NCBI RefSeq assembly: GCF_024585285.1
Contig: NZ_CP040755.1
Coordinates: 4,092,001-4,156,000, forward strand
DNA from: Colwellia sp. M166
Lineage (GTDB): Bacteria; Pseudomonadota; Gammaproteobacteria; Enterobacterales; Alteromonadaceae
DNA: 64,000 nucleotides
Direction of reading: 5' to 3'
The notes beneath the pieces were generated by a model that saw only the letters and a program-made list of their open reading frames with translations, ran no database searches and had not been told where the DNA came from. Shown here piece after piece: positions 37,753-49,101 of this stretch; the first letter of the stretch is position 1, and each line of letters starts with the position of its first letter. The position numbers and the translations under genes are program-made.

Positions 37753-39030
37753 ATGGCTAGCACTTCAGCTGTATTAGACAGCCAACATAGCGACGCTAAT
37801 ATTGGTTCACCGAATCAAAATCGTTTTGCGCTGATCTCATTAACAACATTGTTTTTTATGTGGGGCTTTATTACCTGCTTAAACGACATTCTTATTCCTC
37901 ATTTAAAAGCTATTTTTGCTTTAACTTACACGCAATCAATGTTGGTGCAGTTTTGCTTTTTTGGCGCATATTTTTTAGTGTCATTACCGGCCGGGCAGCT
38001 AGTGAAAAAAGTGGGTTATCAAAAAGGCATAGTCGCAGGGCTAGTTGTTGCTGCCTTAGGTTGTTTGATGTTTTATCCGGCAGCATCAATGCACAGTTAC
38101 CCGATGTTTTTGTCAGCTTTGTTTGTCTTAGCAAGTGGTATCACTATTTTACAAGTTTCTGCAAACCCTTATGTTACTTTGCTTGGACCAAAAGAATCGG
38201 CGTCGTCACGCCTAACTATGACCCAAGCCTTTAATTCATTAGGTACAACGGTTGCGCCATATTTAGGAGCTTTGTTTATTCTTAATGAAGCGGCAAGCTC
38301 GATGTCAGTTGCGCCTTCGGCAGATTCAGTGAAAGTGCCTTATTTAATATTAACCGCGGCTTTATTACTATTGGCTGCTGTTTTTGCTTGGTTAAAGTTA
38401 CCGCATATTAGCAGTGCAGAAATCCAAGCTGATGAAGTGCTAGAAGGCTCTGCGTGGCAATATCGTCATCTAGTTTTAGGCGCGTTAGGAATTTTTGTTT
38501 ATGTTGGCGCTGAAGTGTCAATAGGTAGCTTTTTAATTAACTTTTTTGGTGAAGCCAATATTGCAGGTTTAGAAGAATCACAAGCCGCAAAATACTTAAC
38601 GTATTATTGGGGCGGAGCCATGGTTGGCCGTTTTATTGGTGCCGTTGTTATGCAAAAAATTTCTGCTAATAAAGCCCTTAGTTTTAATGCGCTTTTTGCG
38701 CTGGCATTAGTGACTATTGCTATACTGACCAGTGGTGTTGTTGCGATGTGGGCCATTTTATTAGTAGGTCTGTGTAATTCTATTATGTTTCCGACTATTT
38801 TTAGTCTAGCGCTCAATGGTTTAGATAAACATACCAGTCAAGGTGCCGGTATTCTTTGTTTAGCCATTGTTGGTGGTGCGATTGTACCGTTGCTGCAAGG
38901 TGTTCTTGCTGATCTTGTTGGCGTGCAATTGTCATTTGTTATCCCGGTATTTTGTTATGGGTATATTGTTTATTACGGCATGAGTGGCGCTACGCCAACT
39001 GCAGCTTCTACTCAGGAGCGTGCATCATGA
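37753..39030 (+). CDS. FucP/GluP-type MFS sugar permease
   Basis: 425 residues from the ATG at 37753, with AGGA eight bases ahead. A frame to 37708 starts at a TTG and is rejected. About 12 membrane segments. [26 protein letters not shown] and [25 protein letters not shown] are characteristic of the fucose/glucose permease branch. [31 protein letters not shown] follows as in GluP/NagP-like carriers. Encoded with beta-glucanase genes, so glucose is the likely substrate. It overlaps the GH3 start by four bases (ATGA), implying coupled translation. Confidence 0.87.
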   Translation: MASTSAVLDSQHSDANIGSPNQNRFALISLTTLFFMWGFITCLNDILIPHLKAIFALTYTQSMLVQFCFFGAYFLVSLPAGQLVKKVGYQKGIVAGLVVAALGCLMFYPAASMHSYPMFLSALFVLASGITILQVSANPYVTLLGPKESASSRLTMTQAFNSLGTTVAPYLGALFILNEAASSMSVAPSADSVKVPYLILTAALLLLAAVFAWLKLPHISSAEIQADEVLEGSAWQYRHLVLGALGIFVYVGAEVSIGSFLINFFGEANIAGLEESQAAKYLTYYWGGAMVGRFIGAVVMQKISANKALSFNALFALALVTIAILTSGVVAMWAILLVGLCNSIMFPTIFSLALNGLDKHTSQGAGILCLAIVGGAIVPLLQGVLADLVGVQLSFVIPVFCYGYIVYYGMSGATPTAASTQERAS

Positions 39031-41624
39031 ATAAATTAACCTTTGCTCTGCTCTCGGCTGCCGTTTTTCTTGCGATGCAGGGCTGTAACTCAGCAACTCA
39101 AGAACAAGCAAGTAACCATGAAGCGAGTACCGAACAATCTGATCGCGATTTATCAATTTGGCCAACAATAAATTCAGCCGTTAAAACCGATGCCGCCCTT
39201 GAACAACAAGTAAAAACAATGTTGTCAACGATGACTTTAGAGCAAAAAATTGCGCAAATGATCCAACCAGAAATTCGTGATATCACCACTGAGGATATGC
39301 GTAAATATGGTTTTGGCTCTTATCTTAATGGCGGTGGCGCATTCCCCAATAATAATAAACATGCAACACCGCAGGATTGGATTGCGCTTGCAGAAGCAAT
39401 GTATCAAGCGTCAATTGATGATTCTCTCGATGGTTCTACGATCCCAACTATGTGGGGTACGGACGCTGTTCATGGTCATAATAATGTTATTGGTGCGACT
39501 TTATTTCCCCACAATATTGGCTTGGGAGCCGCTTATAATCCTGAGTTAGTTGAAAAAATTGCCAAGATAACGGCGACAGAAGTGATGGTGACGGGGATTG
39601 ACTGGGTGTTTGCACCAACCGTTGCAACGGTGAGAGATGATCGCTGGGGCCGTGCCTATGAAGGTTACTCTGAAGATCCTGAAATTGTAAAATCTTATGC
39701 TGCTGCAGTAGTCAAAGGTTTACAAGGGCATGCGGGCAGTGATTTTTTAGGTGATGATCGCGTGATCAGTACCGTTAAACATTTTATTGGTGATGGCGGT
39801 ACGATAGCCGGTGATGATCAAGGTGATAATATATCATCAGAGCAAGCGTTATATAACATTCATGCCCAAGGTTATGTTGGCGGTTTAACTGCTGGCGCGC
39901 AATCAGTAATGGCGTCATTTAATAGTTGGCACGGTGATAAAATACACGGCAATGGTTATTTATTAACCGAGGTATTAAAAGAAAAAATGGGCTTTGATGG
40001 CTTTATTGTTGGCGACTGGAATGGTCACGGACAAATTGTTGGTTGTACGAATGATAACTGTCCACAAGCCGCTAATGCTGGTTTGGATATTTTTATGGTG
40101 CCAACCGATGCTTGGAAACCCTTACTGGAAAACACTATAGCGCAAGTTAAACAAGGTGTTATCCCACAATCTCGTATTGATGATGCGGTTAGCCGTATTC
40201 TGCGGGTTAAATTACGAGCAGGACTATTTAGTAAACCAAGTCCTGCTAAACGACTGTATTCTGGGAAAACCGAACTTATTGGTAGTGAAGCACATCGAGA
40301 GGTGGCCCGACAAGCCGTGCGCGAGTCATTAGTGCTGCTGAAAAACAAAGCCAATATATTACCGCTTTCACCTAAGTTGAATATTTTAGTTGCCGGTGAT
40401 GCCGCTGATAATATCGGCAAGCAGTCAGGCGGTTGGAGTATAACTTGGCAAGGTACCAATAATAGCAATGCAGATTTTCCTGGCGGCTCGTCAATATATG
40501 ATGGACTTGCGCAACAAGTTCAAGCTGCCGGCGGTACTATTTCACTGAGTGAAAATGGCCAGTACCAACAAAAACCTGACGTCGCTATTGTAGTTTTTGG
40601 TGAAGAACCCTATGCAGAAGGTCATGGCGATAAAGATAATTTAGCTTATCAACGCGGTTTGAAAACTGACTTGGCGCTATTGAAAAAACTTAAAAGCCAA
40701 GGTATTCCCGTGGTCAGTGTTTTTATCAGTGGCAGACCTCTCTGGGTAAATGCTGAGCTTAATGCGAGTGATGCTTTTGTTGCTGCTTGGTTACCTGGCT
40801 CTGAAGGTAAGGCGGTTGCTGATGTGCTTTTAACCGATAAAGCTCATAAGAACCAGCATGACTTTAAAGGTAAACTTTCCTTTTCTTGGCCAAAAACAGC
40901 AACGCAAACGGTTAACCGATTTGATGACGACTACCAGCCGTTGTTACCTTATGGCTACGGTTTAACTTACCGAGGTGACACCCAGCAAAAGCAAAAATAC
41001 CCACTTGATGGTTTGTCAGAGCAGTTAAGCACGGATGCAAGTCTAGCAAAAAGCACCGTGGTTTTTTCTGGCCAAGTGGCTAAGCCTTGGCGGATGTTTT
41101 TAACGTCTTCATTGCAAGCTGCTGAGTTGCTGTCGAATAGCGCGATGTTGCCGGGTATTGTGTATCGTACTGTTGATAAAGTCGTACAAGAAGATGCTTT
41201 TCGTTTTGAAACTGACGGTAGTGCGAAAGCGGGAATTATTTTTTCTAGCAGTTTCAGAGAAGACCTATCGTTTGAACTTGAGCAAAAGTCGTCATTAGTG
41301 ATGACCATAAAGCATGACGGTGCTTTCAATAAAACGGCCAATAAGCCAGTTTTCGTTGAAATGCATTGTGAGTCTGAAGGTGATGCTATGGGGAGCTGCC
41401 GCGCCGCTGTCAATATCGAAAAACAGTTAAAAGCCCTTCCTGCCGGGCAGTGGCAAGATATTGCGATAGATTTACGCTGTTTTGCTAAGCAAGGTATACA
41501 AATGGATAAAATTGTTTCGCCATTTGCACTATATACCGCAGGGACTGCTAAGATCTCTGTCAGTAATATTATTTTTGAATCACCAGAAAATGAGCAAGAG
41601 CGTCTTTCAATCAATTGTCCTTAA
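39027..41624 (+). CDS. GH3 exo-beta-glucanase lipoprotein
   Basis: 865 residues from the ATG at 39027, which overlaps the permease stop; an earlier start lies inside that gene and is rejected. Lipobox AMQGC near residue 18. GH3 core with [19 protein letters not shown] and the nucleophile in [10 protein letters not shown] (D330), and the second GH3 domain at about residues 430-640. A C-terminal domain (about 690-865) resembles the ExoP-type C-terminal domain of Pseudoalteromonas exo-1,3/1,4-beta-glucanase. It should release glucose from laminari-oligosaccharides in the periplasm. Confidence 0.9.
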   Translation: MNKLTFALLSAAVFLAMQGCNSATQEQASNHEASTEQSDRDLSIWPTINSAVKTDAALEQQVKTMLSTMTLEQKIAQMIQPEIRDITTEDMRKYGFGSYLNGGGAFPNNNKHATPQDWIALAEAMYQASIDDSLDGSTIPTMWGTDAVHGHNNVIGATLFPHNIGLGAAYNPELVEKIAKITATEVMVTGIDWVFAPTVATVRDDRWGRAYEGYSEDPEIVKSYAAAVVKGLQGHAGSDFLGDDRVISTVKHFIGDGGTIAGDDQGDNISSEQALYNIHAQGYVGGLTAGAQSVMASFNSWHGDKIHGNGYLLTEVLKEKMGFDGFIVGDWNGHGQIVGCTNDNCPQAANAGLDIFMVPTDAWKPLLENTIAQVKQGVIPQSRIDDAVSRILRVKLRAGLFSKPSPAKRLYSGKTELIGSEAHREVARQAVRESLVLLKNKANILPLSPKLNILVAGDAADNIGKQSGGWSITWQGTNNSNADFPGGSSIYDGLAQQVQAAGGTISLSENGQYQQKPDVAIVVFGEEPYAEGHGDKDNLAYQRGLKTDLALLKKLKSQGIPVVSVFISGRPLWVNAELNASDAFVAAWLPGSEGKAVADVLLTDKAHKNQHDFKGKLSFSWPKTATQTVNRFDDDYQPLLPYGYGLTYRGDTQQKQKYPLDGLSEQLSTDASLAKSTVVFSGQVAKPWRMFLTSSLQAAELLSNSAMLPGIVYRTVDKVVQEDAFRFETDGSAKAGIIFSSSFREDLSFELEQKSSLVMTIKHDGAFNKTANKPVFVEMHCESEGDAMGSCRAAVNIEKQLKALPAGQWQDIAIDLRCFAKQGIQMDKIVSPFALYTAGTAKISVSNIIFESPENEQERLSINCP

Positions 41625-41952
41625 TGACAGACTCAGTGATGTGTTTTATACCCAAACCAATTTCAAGTGATTTGGGTATATAAGGTCGGTAGCTTTTATC
41701 GGCCTTTATTTTTAACTTACGTTGCGATATAACGATCGAAAACAATAACCGTGCTAATTTGACCTTTGACTAGCCACTATTTTCATACCCCTTGCTAGAT
41801 TTATCCGGCTATTTCTCCACTTTGTGTAATTAACCCAAGACTATTCGGGCAAAAAAAACGATAATTCCCCTCATTAAGATAAATTCGCTATTTGGTAAGA
41901 TTTCAAACAGAAATATAACCAAGAACAGCAGTCAATTGTAGGGCCCAATTCA
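41625..41952. other. Intergenic stretch with a palindrome
   Basis: TATACCCAAA (41647-41656) and TTTGGGTATA (41671-41680) form 10-bp arms with no T run, like small palindromic repeats common in Alteromonadales. Otherwise no gene-like signal. The promoter of the OsmC-YcaO gene was not pinpointed. Confidence 0.5.
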
Positions 41953-44139
41953 ATGGAAATTAAAGTTAATTTTCTCGACAACGTAAAAGTTGAAGCTAAA
42001 TTTGATGACTTTACCGTCATCGCCGATCAACCTATTCGCTATAAAGGTGATGGCTCAGCGCCAGGACCTTTTGATTATTTTCTTGCCTCTTCGGCGATGT
42101 GTGCGGCTTACTTTGTCAAGGTTTATTGCAACTCTCGCGATATTCCAACTGAAAATATTCGTTTGTCACAAAATAACATTGTTGACCCTGAAGATCGTTA
42201 TAAGCAAATATTTCAAATTCAAGTTGAATTGCCAGAAAGTATTTCAGAAAAAGATCGATTAGGCATCAGACGCTCTATTGATCGTTGTACGGTTAAAAAA
42301 GTGATACAAACAGGTCCTGAATTCAAAGTAGATCTTGTTGATAGCCTTGAAGAAGACGCACAGGCCATGTTGATGTCAGGTTCTACAGAACAAGCCAGTA
42401 CTTTTATTTTAGGCAAAGACTTACCGCTTGAAGAAACCATTGCCAACATGACCGCTATATTAGCTGGCCTTGGTATGAAAATAGAAATTGCCTCGTGGCG
42501 TAATATTGTCCCGAATGTTTGGTCATTGCATATTCGTGACGCTGCCTCGCCAATGTGTTTTACCAATGGTAAAGGGGCAACCAAAGAAAGCGCGCTTTGC
42601 TCTGCCTTAGGTGAGTTTATTGAACGTCTTAACTGTAACTTTTTCTATAATGATCAGTTTTTAGGTCAAGACATCGCCAACAGTGACTTTGTTCACTACC
42701 CAAATGAAAAATGGTTTGAGTTAGATGAAAGTGATGACTTACCTAGCGGTATTTTAGATGATCATTGTCTTGAGCTTTATAACCCCGATGATGAATTGCG
42801 CGGCTCTAACTTAATTGATACAAATTCGGGTAATATTGACCGTGGTATTTGCGCTATTCCTTATACGCGTCAATCAGATGGTGAAACGGTGTATTTCCCA
42901 TCTAACTTAATTGAAAATTTATTTTTAAGTAATGGCATGAGCGCAGGTAATAACTTAGCTGAAGCGCAAGTACAGTGCTTGTCTGAAATATTTGAACGAG
43001 CGGTAAAAAGACAGATCATCGAGCAAGAAATTGTTTTACCCGATGTACCTAAAAACGTACTTGAAAAATACCCGAGCATTCTTGCTGGTATCCAAGCGCT
43101 TGAAGATCAGGGCTTCCCTGTTGTCGTAAAAGATGCGTCTTTAGGTGGTCAATTTCCGGTGATGTGTGTCACGCTGATGAACCCTAAAACCGGTGGCGTA
43201 TTTGCTTCTTTTGGCGCGCATCCAAGTTTTGAAGTGGCGTTAGAGCGCAGTTTAACTGAATTGCTACAAGGTCGTAGTTTTGAAGGCTTAAATGATGTGC
43301 CAAGACCAACTTTTAATAGTTTGGCGGTATCAGAGCCAGAAAATGCTGTTGAACATTTTATTGATTCAACAGGGGTGATCTCGTGGCGCTTCTTTAGCAA
43401 TAAGCATGATTATGAGTTCAGTGAGTGGGATTTCTCTGGTAGCAGTGCAGAAGAAAACGACTGTTTATTCGCTATTTTAAAAGACTTAGGTAAAGAGGCT
43501 TATGTTGCAGTATTTGACCAACTTGGTGCAACCGCTTGTCGTATATTAGTGCCTGATTATTCAGAAATTTATCCGGTAGAAGACCTCATTTGGGATAATA
43601 CCAATAAGGCGCTAAATTATCGTGAAGATATCCTCAACTTGCATATTTTGGATGATGACGCGTTAGAAAGTTTAGTGACCCGTTTAGAAGATAGCCAACT
43701 TGATAACTATATTGATATTCGTACCTTAATTGGTATTGAATTCGATGAAAATACCGTTTGGGGACAACTGACAATTCTAGAGCTTAAGTTACTCATTTAT
43801 TTGGCATTAGGCGCTTTGGAAGCTGCACAAGAACTAGTAGAAGAGTTCTTACAATTTAACGATAACACTGTTGAACGACGTCTGTTTTATCAAGCGATGC
43901 AGGCGGTACTTGAAATTGCTTTAGATGAAGAAATGGAACTTGAAGACTTCTTAGTGAATTTTACTCGCATGTTTGGTCAGAGTGTGATGGATAATGTTAT
44001 CGGCTCTATCAATGGCGATGTTAAGTTCTTCGGTCTTAGCGAAACCAGCATGAACCTTGAAGGCTTAGATAAACATTTAAGATTAATCGATAGCTATAAA
44101 AAATTGCATCAAGCGCGAAAAATAGCCGCTGGAAGTTAA
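41953..44139 (+). CDS. OsmC-YcaO fusion protein
   Basis: 728 residues. N-terminal OsmC-like domain (about 1-140: YFLASSAMCAAYFVKVYC, VDPEDRYKQIFQIQVELPESIS, with cysteines in the AMCAAYF and DRCTVKK positions typical of OsmC). YcaO domain follows (about 165-560): KGATKESALCSALGEFIERLN and LAEAQVQCLSEIFERAVKRQ are the ATP-binding glutamate helices. E. coli YcaO (586 residues) affects beta-methylthiolation of ribosomal protein S12. This family has the OsmC fusion. A C-terminal helical tail follows. The substrate is unknown. It is probably single, ended by the hairpin at 44190-44220. Confidence 0.85.
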   Translation: MEIKVNFLDNVKVEAKFDDFTVIADQPIRYKGDGSAPGPFDYFLASSAMCAAYFVKVYCNSRDIPTENIRLSQNNIVDPEDRYKQIFQIQVELPESISEKDRLGIRRSIDRCTVKKVIQTGPEFKVDLVDSLEEDAQAMLMSGSTEQASTFILGKDLPLEETIANMTAILAGLGMKIEIASWRNIVPNVWSLHIRDAASPMCFTNGKGATKESALCSALGEFIERLNCNFFYNDQFLGQDIANSDFVHYPNEKWFELDESDDLPSGILDDHCLELYNPDDELRGSNLIDTNSGNIDRGICAIPYTRQSDGETVYFPSNLIENLFLSNGMSAGNNLAEAQVQCLSEIFERAVKRQIIEQEIVLPDVPKNVLEKYPSILAGIQALEDQGFPVVVKDASLGGQFPVMCVTLMNPKTGGVFASFGAHPSFEVALERSLTELLQGRSFEGLNDVPRPTFNSLAVSEPENAVEHFIDSTGVISWRFFSNKHDYEFSEWDFSGSSAEENDCLFAILKDLGKEAYVAVFDQLGATACRILVPDYSEIYPVEDLIWDNTNKALNYREDILNLHILDDDALESLVTRLEDSQLDNYIDIRTLIGIEFDENTVWGQLTILELKLLIYLALGALEAAQELVEEFLQFNDNTVERRLFYQAMQAVLEIALDEEMELEDFLVNFTRMFGQSVMDNVIGSINGDVKFFGLSETSMNLEGLDKHLRLIDSYKKLHQARKIAAGS

Positions 44140-44189
44140 TAATGCTGGCTAAAATATAGCTAGCTAAACAATAAAGTGTAACGCTACGT

Positions 44190-44224
44190 AAAGCCAATGC
44201 CTATTTCAGCTATTGGCTTTTTTA
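44190..44224 (+). terminator. Terminator after OsmC-YcaO gene
   Basis: AAAGCCAAT / ATTGGCTTT (44190-44198, 44212-44220) followed by TTTATT. Confidence 0.8.
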
Positions 44225-44268
44225 TTGGCTGCGGATTAACAAAGAATTTAAATTATAAGTTGTAAGAC

Positions 44269-44324
44269 TTTTTTTTGGCTAAATTTCAGCCAAAAAAAAG
44301 CGTTTACTATAAATAAGTAAACGC
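44269..44324. terminator. Two tandem hairpins upstream of mtfA
   Basis: First: T8-GGCT and AGCC-A8 (44269-44299), symmetrical, so active in either direction. Second: GCGTTTACT / AGTAAACGC (44300-44308, 44316-44324). The rest of the 400-base gap to mtfA is A/T-rich with nothing else clear. Confidence 0.55.
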
Positions 44325-44541
44325 ATTATAAAAACATAAAACACTAGGGAAATAAATTCTCTCACCTAGTATGAGTGCTTATTGTGAGTTAAGTTCAAAT
44401 TGTTTTATCTTTTTTTTAATTATTTTTAATTATTTTTAATTTATCTATTATCAAGGCTTTATAAGACTGATATATAAAAATAATTTGCTATTTGATTCAC
44501 TTGTCCACATTTACTAATAAAGCTTATCTGGTTATTTTAAT

Positions 44542-45363
44542 ATGTTGTCATACTTACTACCTGTATTTATTGGTTTACTACTCATTGCCTATTTAGCTGG
44601 AAAGCCTTATTGGTTGGAGCATAAACGTCGCTTGATAAAAGCTAAACCGTTTAAAAAATCATGGCGAAAAATTATTCAACAAAGAATTCCTTATTTCAGA
44701 AAGATGCCGGCAGATCTACAATTACAGTTAAAACAGCATATTCAGGTGTTTATAGCTGAAAAAGAATTTGTGGGCTGTAATGGTGTGGTGATCACTGATG
44801 AAATAAAAATCACCATCGCAGCACAAGCTTGTTTGTTGTTACTTAATCGTAAAACTAACTATTACCCGAAATTGCAAACCATCTTAGTTTATCCTAGTGC
44901 CTTTGTTAAACAGCAACAAACACGCAGTGGAGACGGGGTTTATTTTACTCAAAAATTAGTTTTAGCTGGCGAATCTTGGGATTTTGGTAAAGTGGTTTTG
45001 TCGTGGCAAGATACCTTAGAAGGGGCAGAAATTCCAGATGATGGCCGTAATGTGGTCATTCATGAATTTGCCCATCAACTTGACCAAGAAGATGGCAGTG
45101 CTAATGGCGCACCAATATTAGACAGTGGACAAAGCTATCAATGTTGGTCAGAAGTTTTTTCCAAACAATTTGAGCTACTAAAAAAGCAGGCTAATACCGG
45201 GGCAAGATCGCTATTTGATTATTATGGGGCAACAAACCCAGCAGAATTTTTTGCGGTGGCAACGGAAGTGTTTTTTGAGCAATCTAAGCAATTTAATCAC
45301 CAGCATCCAAAGCTATATCGACAATTAACCCAGTATTATAAAGTTGACCCAATGCAGTGGTAA
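44542..45363 (+). CDS. mtfA: MtfA-type zinc peptidase
   Basis: 273 residues, M90 family. E. coli MtfA binds the Mlc repressor and so affects glucose PTS expression, and is an aminopeptidase. Seen: HEFAHQLDQEDG (H174, E175, H178), then LFDYYGATNPAEFFAVATEVFFEQ with the third zinc ligand. An extra N-terminal hydrophobic segment (LLPVFIGLLLIAYLAG) suggests a membrane anchor that E. coli MtfA lacks. Ends at a terminator at 45377-45417. Confidence 0.86.
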   Translation: MLSYLLPVFIGLLLIAYLAGKPYWLEHKRRLIKAKPFKKSWRKIIQQRIPYFRKMPADLQLQLKQHIQVFIAEKEFVGCNGVVITDEIKITIAAQACLLLLNRKTNYYPKLQTILVYPSAFVKQQQTRSGDGVYFTQKLVLAGESWDFGKVVLSWQDTLEGAEIPDDGRNVVIHEFAHQLDQEDGSANGAPILDSGQSYQCWSEVFSKQFELLKKQANTGARSLFDYYGATNPAEFFAVATEVFFEQSKQFNHQHPKLYRQLTQYYKVDPMQW

Positions 45364-45376
45364 TGGGCTAACTATA

Positions 45377-45417
45377 AAAAAGCGAGTAGTGCTATTAGAT
45401 AGCTTTACTCGCTTTTT
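45377..45417. terminator. Bidirectional terminator between mtfA and katG
   Basis: AAAAAGCGAGTA (45377-45388) and TACTCGCTTTTT (45406-45417), 12-bp arms with flanking A5 and T5. Confidence 0.85.
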
Positions 45418-45528
45418 GTTTTTACCGGTTTTATGACAACTTTATTTCAAAAGACCACCATTTCAAAACGCTATCATTTCACAATATCAGCCTAAAACAC
45501 GATCATTGCTACTTTATGTCATCTTCGC

Positions 45529-47751
45529 TTATTTAAGGTCAAAGCGATCTAGTTGCATGACTTTAACCCAGGCTTTAACAAAGTCATTAACGAACTTGTC
45601 CGATGCATCATCAGAGGCATAAACTTCTGCAATAGCACGAAGTTCAGAGCTAGAGCCAAAAATTAAATCCACCGGTGTTGCTTGCCATTTTAATGTATCC
45701 GACATGCGATCAAAACCTTGGTATAAGCCTGCTTGAGCTTCATTTTTACGCCATGTTGTTGACATATCAAGTAAGTTAACAAAAAAGTCATTTGTTAATA
45801 CACCCGGAGTTTTAGTAAATACACCAGAAGAAGAACCGTCATAGTTAGCGTTTAATACACGCATACCACCAACAAGAACCGTCATTTCAGGTACATTTAG
45901 ACCAAGAAAGTTGGCTTTATCAACTAACATTTCGGCAGGCGACATGTAACTATCATCGTTGTAGTAATTACGAAATCCGTCAGCATCAGGTTTTAAGTAA
46001 TTAAAAGATTTTACATCTGTTTGGGCTTGAGTTGCATCAGCACGACCGGCACTAAAAGGCACGTTAATTGTGTGTCCTGCCGCTTTTGCGGCTTGCTCGA
46101 TTGCAGCAGCACCACCTAAGACAATTAAATCAGCTAACGAAACTTTTTTATTTGATGATTGCTGATTAAAGTCACGCTGTACGGCTTTAAGTTTAGCTAA
46201 TACACCTTGCAGTTCAGCGGGATTATTTACCTGCCAGCTCTTTTGTGGCTCAAGTTGAATTCGAGCACCGTTTGCGCCTCCTCGCATGTCTGTAACACGA
46301 TGACTTGCCGCTGATGCCCAAGCTGTTCTTATTAACTCTTCACTAGAAAGCCCCGAATTTAACAGTTGTTTTTTAAGCTTACTAATATCAGTAGCTGAAA
46401 TTAATGCCCCGTTAACTTCAGGAATAGGGTCTTGCCATAATGATATTTCACTTGGAATTTCAGCGCCAACGTAGCGTGCTCTTGGTCCCATATCACGATG
46501 AGTTAACTTGAACCAAGCTTTGGCGAATGCTTTGTTAAATTCATTTGGATCAGCTCTAAAGCGTTCAACAATTTTTCGAAAGCTCGGATCTTCTTTTAAT
46601 GCTAAATCAGTGGTAAACATAATAGGGGCATTACGTTTATTAGGAATATGAGCATCAGGCACTAAATTAGCAGCGAATTTTTCTTTCGGAGTCCATTGAA
46701 TAGCGCCAGCAGGACTTCTGGTTTTAACCCAAGTAAAATTCATTAAATTATCAAGATAGTTTGACGACCATTTTGTTGGTGTAACAGTCCAAGCGCCTTC
46801 TAAGCCACTACCGGTTGCATCTGCACCTACTCCTGAGTCACAGCTGTTTTTCCAACCTAAACCTTGCTGTTCGATTGGTGCTGCACCAGGCTCTGCGCCG
46901 ATACATTTCTCTGGTTTTTTCGCGCCGTGAGCTTTGCCTAATGTATGACCACCAGCAGAAAGCGCGACAATTTCTTCATCATTCATTGCCATGCGACCAA
47001 ATGACATTCGAATGTCTTTAGCAGCAAGCAGTGGATCTGGGTTGCCATGAGGGCCAACAGGGTTAACGTAAATTAAACCCATTTCTACAGCGGCAAGAGG
47101 ACCTTTTAGCTTACCTTTTTTATCTCGGCGCTTGTCGTCAAGCATCAATGTTTCAGGGCCCCAGTATACAAGGTCAGGCTCCCAGTCATCGCTTCTGCCA
47201 CCAGCAAAACCTAGTGTTTTAAAGCCCATAGATTCTAGAGCAACATTACCAGAAAGCACCATTAAATCAGCCCATGAAACTTTACGACCGTATTTTTGTT
47301 TTACCGGCCAGAGTAAACGACGAGCTTTATCGAGGTTGACATTGTCAGGCCAGCTATTGAGTGGATCGAAACGTTGTTGTCCGCCAGAGGCACCGCCACG
47401 GCCATCATGGACACGATAAACGCCGGAGCTATGCCACGCCATTCTGATCATCAATGGACCATAATGTCCCCAATCGGCAGGCCACCAGGCTTTTGAATCT
47501 GTTAGTGTTGTTTCAATATCTTTTTTTAGCTGAGCTATATCAACTGTGGCAAATTCTTTTGCGTAATTAAATTGTTCGCCATATGGATTTGATTCAGCGC
47601 CATGTTGTCGCAAAGGGCTGAGGTTTAATTGCTCAGGCCACCAGAATTGGTTAGTTTTAGCGACTGTTGCAGCGAGTGCTGAAGTCGATAAGGTGATTGT
47701 TGATATCGCTACTGATATTGCGGCAGCTAATGGAAGTGATTTTTTAAGCAT
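45529..47751 (-). CDS. katG: Exported catalase-peroxidase KatG
   Basis: 740-residue haem enzyme that removes hydrogen peroxide. Seen: distal-site arginine and histidine in IRMAWHSSG (R103, W106, H107), [10 protein letters not shown] whose Tyr forms the Met-Tyr-Trp adduct, and proximal histidine in [12 protein letters not shown] (H269). The second, haem-free domain follows from about residue 440. A clear signal peptide ([22 protein letters not shown], cleavage near residue 28) is unusual: most KatG are cytoplasmic, while exported ones (KatP-like) occur in some pathogens and marine species. Divergent from oxyR, with a palindrome between. Confidence 0.92.
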   Translation of the reverse strand: MLKKSLPLAAAISVAISTITLSTSALAATVAKTNQFWWPEQLNLSPLRQHGAESNPYGEQFNYAKEFATVDIAQLKKDIETTLTDSKAWWPADWGHYGPLMIRMAWHSSGVYRVHDGRGGASGGQQRFDPLNSWPDNVNLDKARRLLWPVKQKYGRKVSWADLMVLSGNVALESMGFKTLGFAGGRSDDWEPDLVYWGPETLMLDDKRRDKKGKLKGPLAAVEMGLIYVNPVGPHGNPDPLLAAKDIRMSFGRMAMNDEEIVALSAGGHTLGKAHGAKKPEKCIGAEPGAAPIEQQGLGWKNSCDSGVGADATGSGLEGAWTVTPTKWSSNYLDNLMNFTWVKTRSPAGAIQWTPKEKFAANLVPDAHIPNKRNAPIMFTTDLALKEDPSFRKIVERFRADPNEFNKAFAKAWFKLTHRDMGPRARYVGAEIPSEISLWQDPIPEVNGALISATDISKLKKQLLNSGLSSEELIRTAWASAASHRVTDMRGGANGARIQLEPQKSWQVNNPAELQGVLAKLKAVQRDFNQQSSNKKVSLADLIVLGGAAAIEQAAKAAGHTINVPFSAGRADATQAQTDVKSFNYLKPDADGFRNYYNDDSYMSPAEMLVDKANFLGLNVPEMTVLVGGMRVLNANYDGSSSGVFTKTPGVLTNDFFVNLLDMSTTWRKNEAQAGLYQGFDRMSDTLKWQATPVDLIFGSSSELRAIAEVYASDDASDKFVNDFVKAWVKVMQLDRFDLK

Positions 47752-48059
47752 AATTATTCCCCGACATTTATTTTGATATATTTAGGTAAATCTTGATGCT
47801 TAAAGCATAGAGCTGCTTTGCTTATTTTTATAATTGATTGATTGGAAGATAGTGTTCTGTTTTTTCAATGGTTAGGTTTACCATTTTAAATCATTGGCTT
47901 AATGTTCTTTTTAAAAGAAGGCAGTACTTTGGGAGTCAGATAAGCTTATCTATGATGATATAATATAAAAAATTGATTAAACTGAGCTTTACGTTCAATA
48001 ACAACTATCAATGTTAACCTGATATCAGTGATATCAACAGATGTTGAAAACGGAAAATT
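47752..48059. promoter_or_regulatory. katG-oxyR intergenic region with palindrome
   Basis: Perfect palindrome AGATAAGCTTATCT (47938-47951), extended on the right by ATGATGATATAAT. It is a plausible part of an OxyR site (ATAG-N7-CTAT pairs) though not a full match. It lies about 110 bases before oxyR and 190 before katG. Confidence 0.5.
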
Positions 48060-48962
48060 ATGATTTCATTAAAACAATTGCACTATGCCTTAGCTGTTGA
48101 GAAAACCTTGCACTTTAAGAAAGCGGCAGATGCCTGTAATGTTTCACAATCTGCGTTAAGCACCGCGATTATTGAACTTGAAAAACAGTTAGGTACCACC
48201 ATTTTTGAGCGTAATAATAAGCAAGTATTGATCACAAGTAATGGTCAATTAATTTTAGATAAAGCAAAGAAAGTTAAACTTGAATTAGATGAGTTACTGC
48301 AACTTTCGCAAGCGAATAAGGCATCATTCATTAATTCTATGACTATTGGTGTTATTCCTACAATCGGTCCTTATTTGTTACCTAAAGTATTACCCGAAGT
48401 TAGACGACAACATCCAAATTTTAAATTGAAAATAATTGAAGAACAATCTCAGGTATTAGTTGATATGGTCAGAAACGGTGATATTGATGCCGCTATACTG
48501 GCGTTACCATTTCCTATTCATGGTTTAATGAACTTTGATTTTTGGCAAGAAGACTTTTACTGGGTTAGCCATAAAGATGAATGCTCAAGTCAATTAAAGG
48601 AAATCACCAGTGAAGAATTAGAAATTGATAAGTTAATGCTGTTAAAAGATGGTCATTGCTTAAAAGATCAAGCATTAGCCGCATGTAGTATGCAAAATGA
48701 TAAACAAGACACCGACTTTGACTCAGCCAGTTTGCATACCTTAATTCAAATGGTGGCAGGTAAGTTAGGTACAACGTTAGTACCCCAAATGGCGCTAGAT
48801 CAGTTAATTTATGATGAATCAGAAATTAGAGCGATTCATTTAAACGAGCCAGGACCACATCGTACTATAGCATTAGTTATTAGGCCTAATTATGTAAGAA
48901 CCAATGAGCTGACACTATTGCGTGATATCTTTAGTGAACAACTCGCGAAAAAGTGCCATTAA
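48060..48962 (+). CDS. oxyR: OxyR peroxide-sensing LysR regulator
   Basis: 300 residues. LysR helix-turn-helix LHYALAVEKTLHFKKAADACNVSQSALSTAIIELEKQLG, and the redox cysteines in DGHCLKDQALAAC: C200 and C209, matching E. coli C199/C208 in spacing. HTRN-like oxidation of these forms a disulphide that activates catalase genes. It is divergent from katG, its expected target. Confidence 0.92.
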   Translation: MISLKQLHYALAVEKTLHFKKAADACNVSQSALSTAIIELEKQLGTTIFERNNKQVLITSNGQLILDKAKKVKLELDELLQLSQANKASFINSMTIGVIPTIGPYLLPKVLPEVRRQHPNFKLKIIEEQSQVLVDMVRNGDIDAAILALPFPIHGLMNFDFWQEDFYWVSHKDECSSQLKEITSEELEIDKLMLLKDGHCLKDQALAACSMQNDKQDTDFDSASLHTLIQMVAGKLGTTLVPQMALDQLIYDESEIRAIHLNEPGPHRTIALVIRPNYVRTNELTLLRDIFSEQLAKKCH

Positions 48963-49101
48963 AGCTTACTTTGGTAGAGAATAGTGCTCATTCAATAATA
49001 TTATGCATCTATTTTTTAGAATTACTTTATTAATTTTATCAAATTTACTGTATGAAAAAGGTCGGTACAATAAACTTATTATTCATTCACAGGTCGATTA
49101 C

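Noticed and set aside
41647-41680. Palindrome after GH3 as a strong terminator
   Set aside because: No T run follows either arm.
44269-44299. Poly-T/poly-A hairpin taken as an insertion sequence end
   Set aside because: No partner repeat or target duplication; it fits a terminator better.
49003-49101. Extended start of the small protein after oxyR
   Set aside because: No ribosome site at 49003; the ATG at 49102 is better placed, though either could be wrong.
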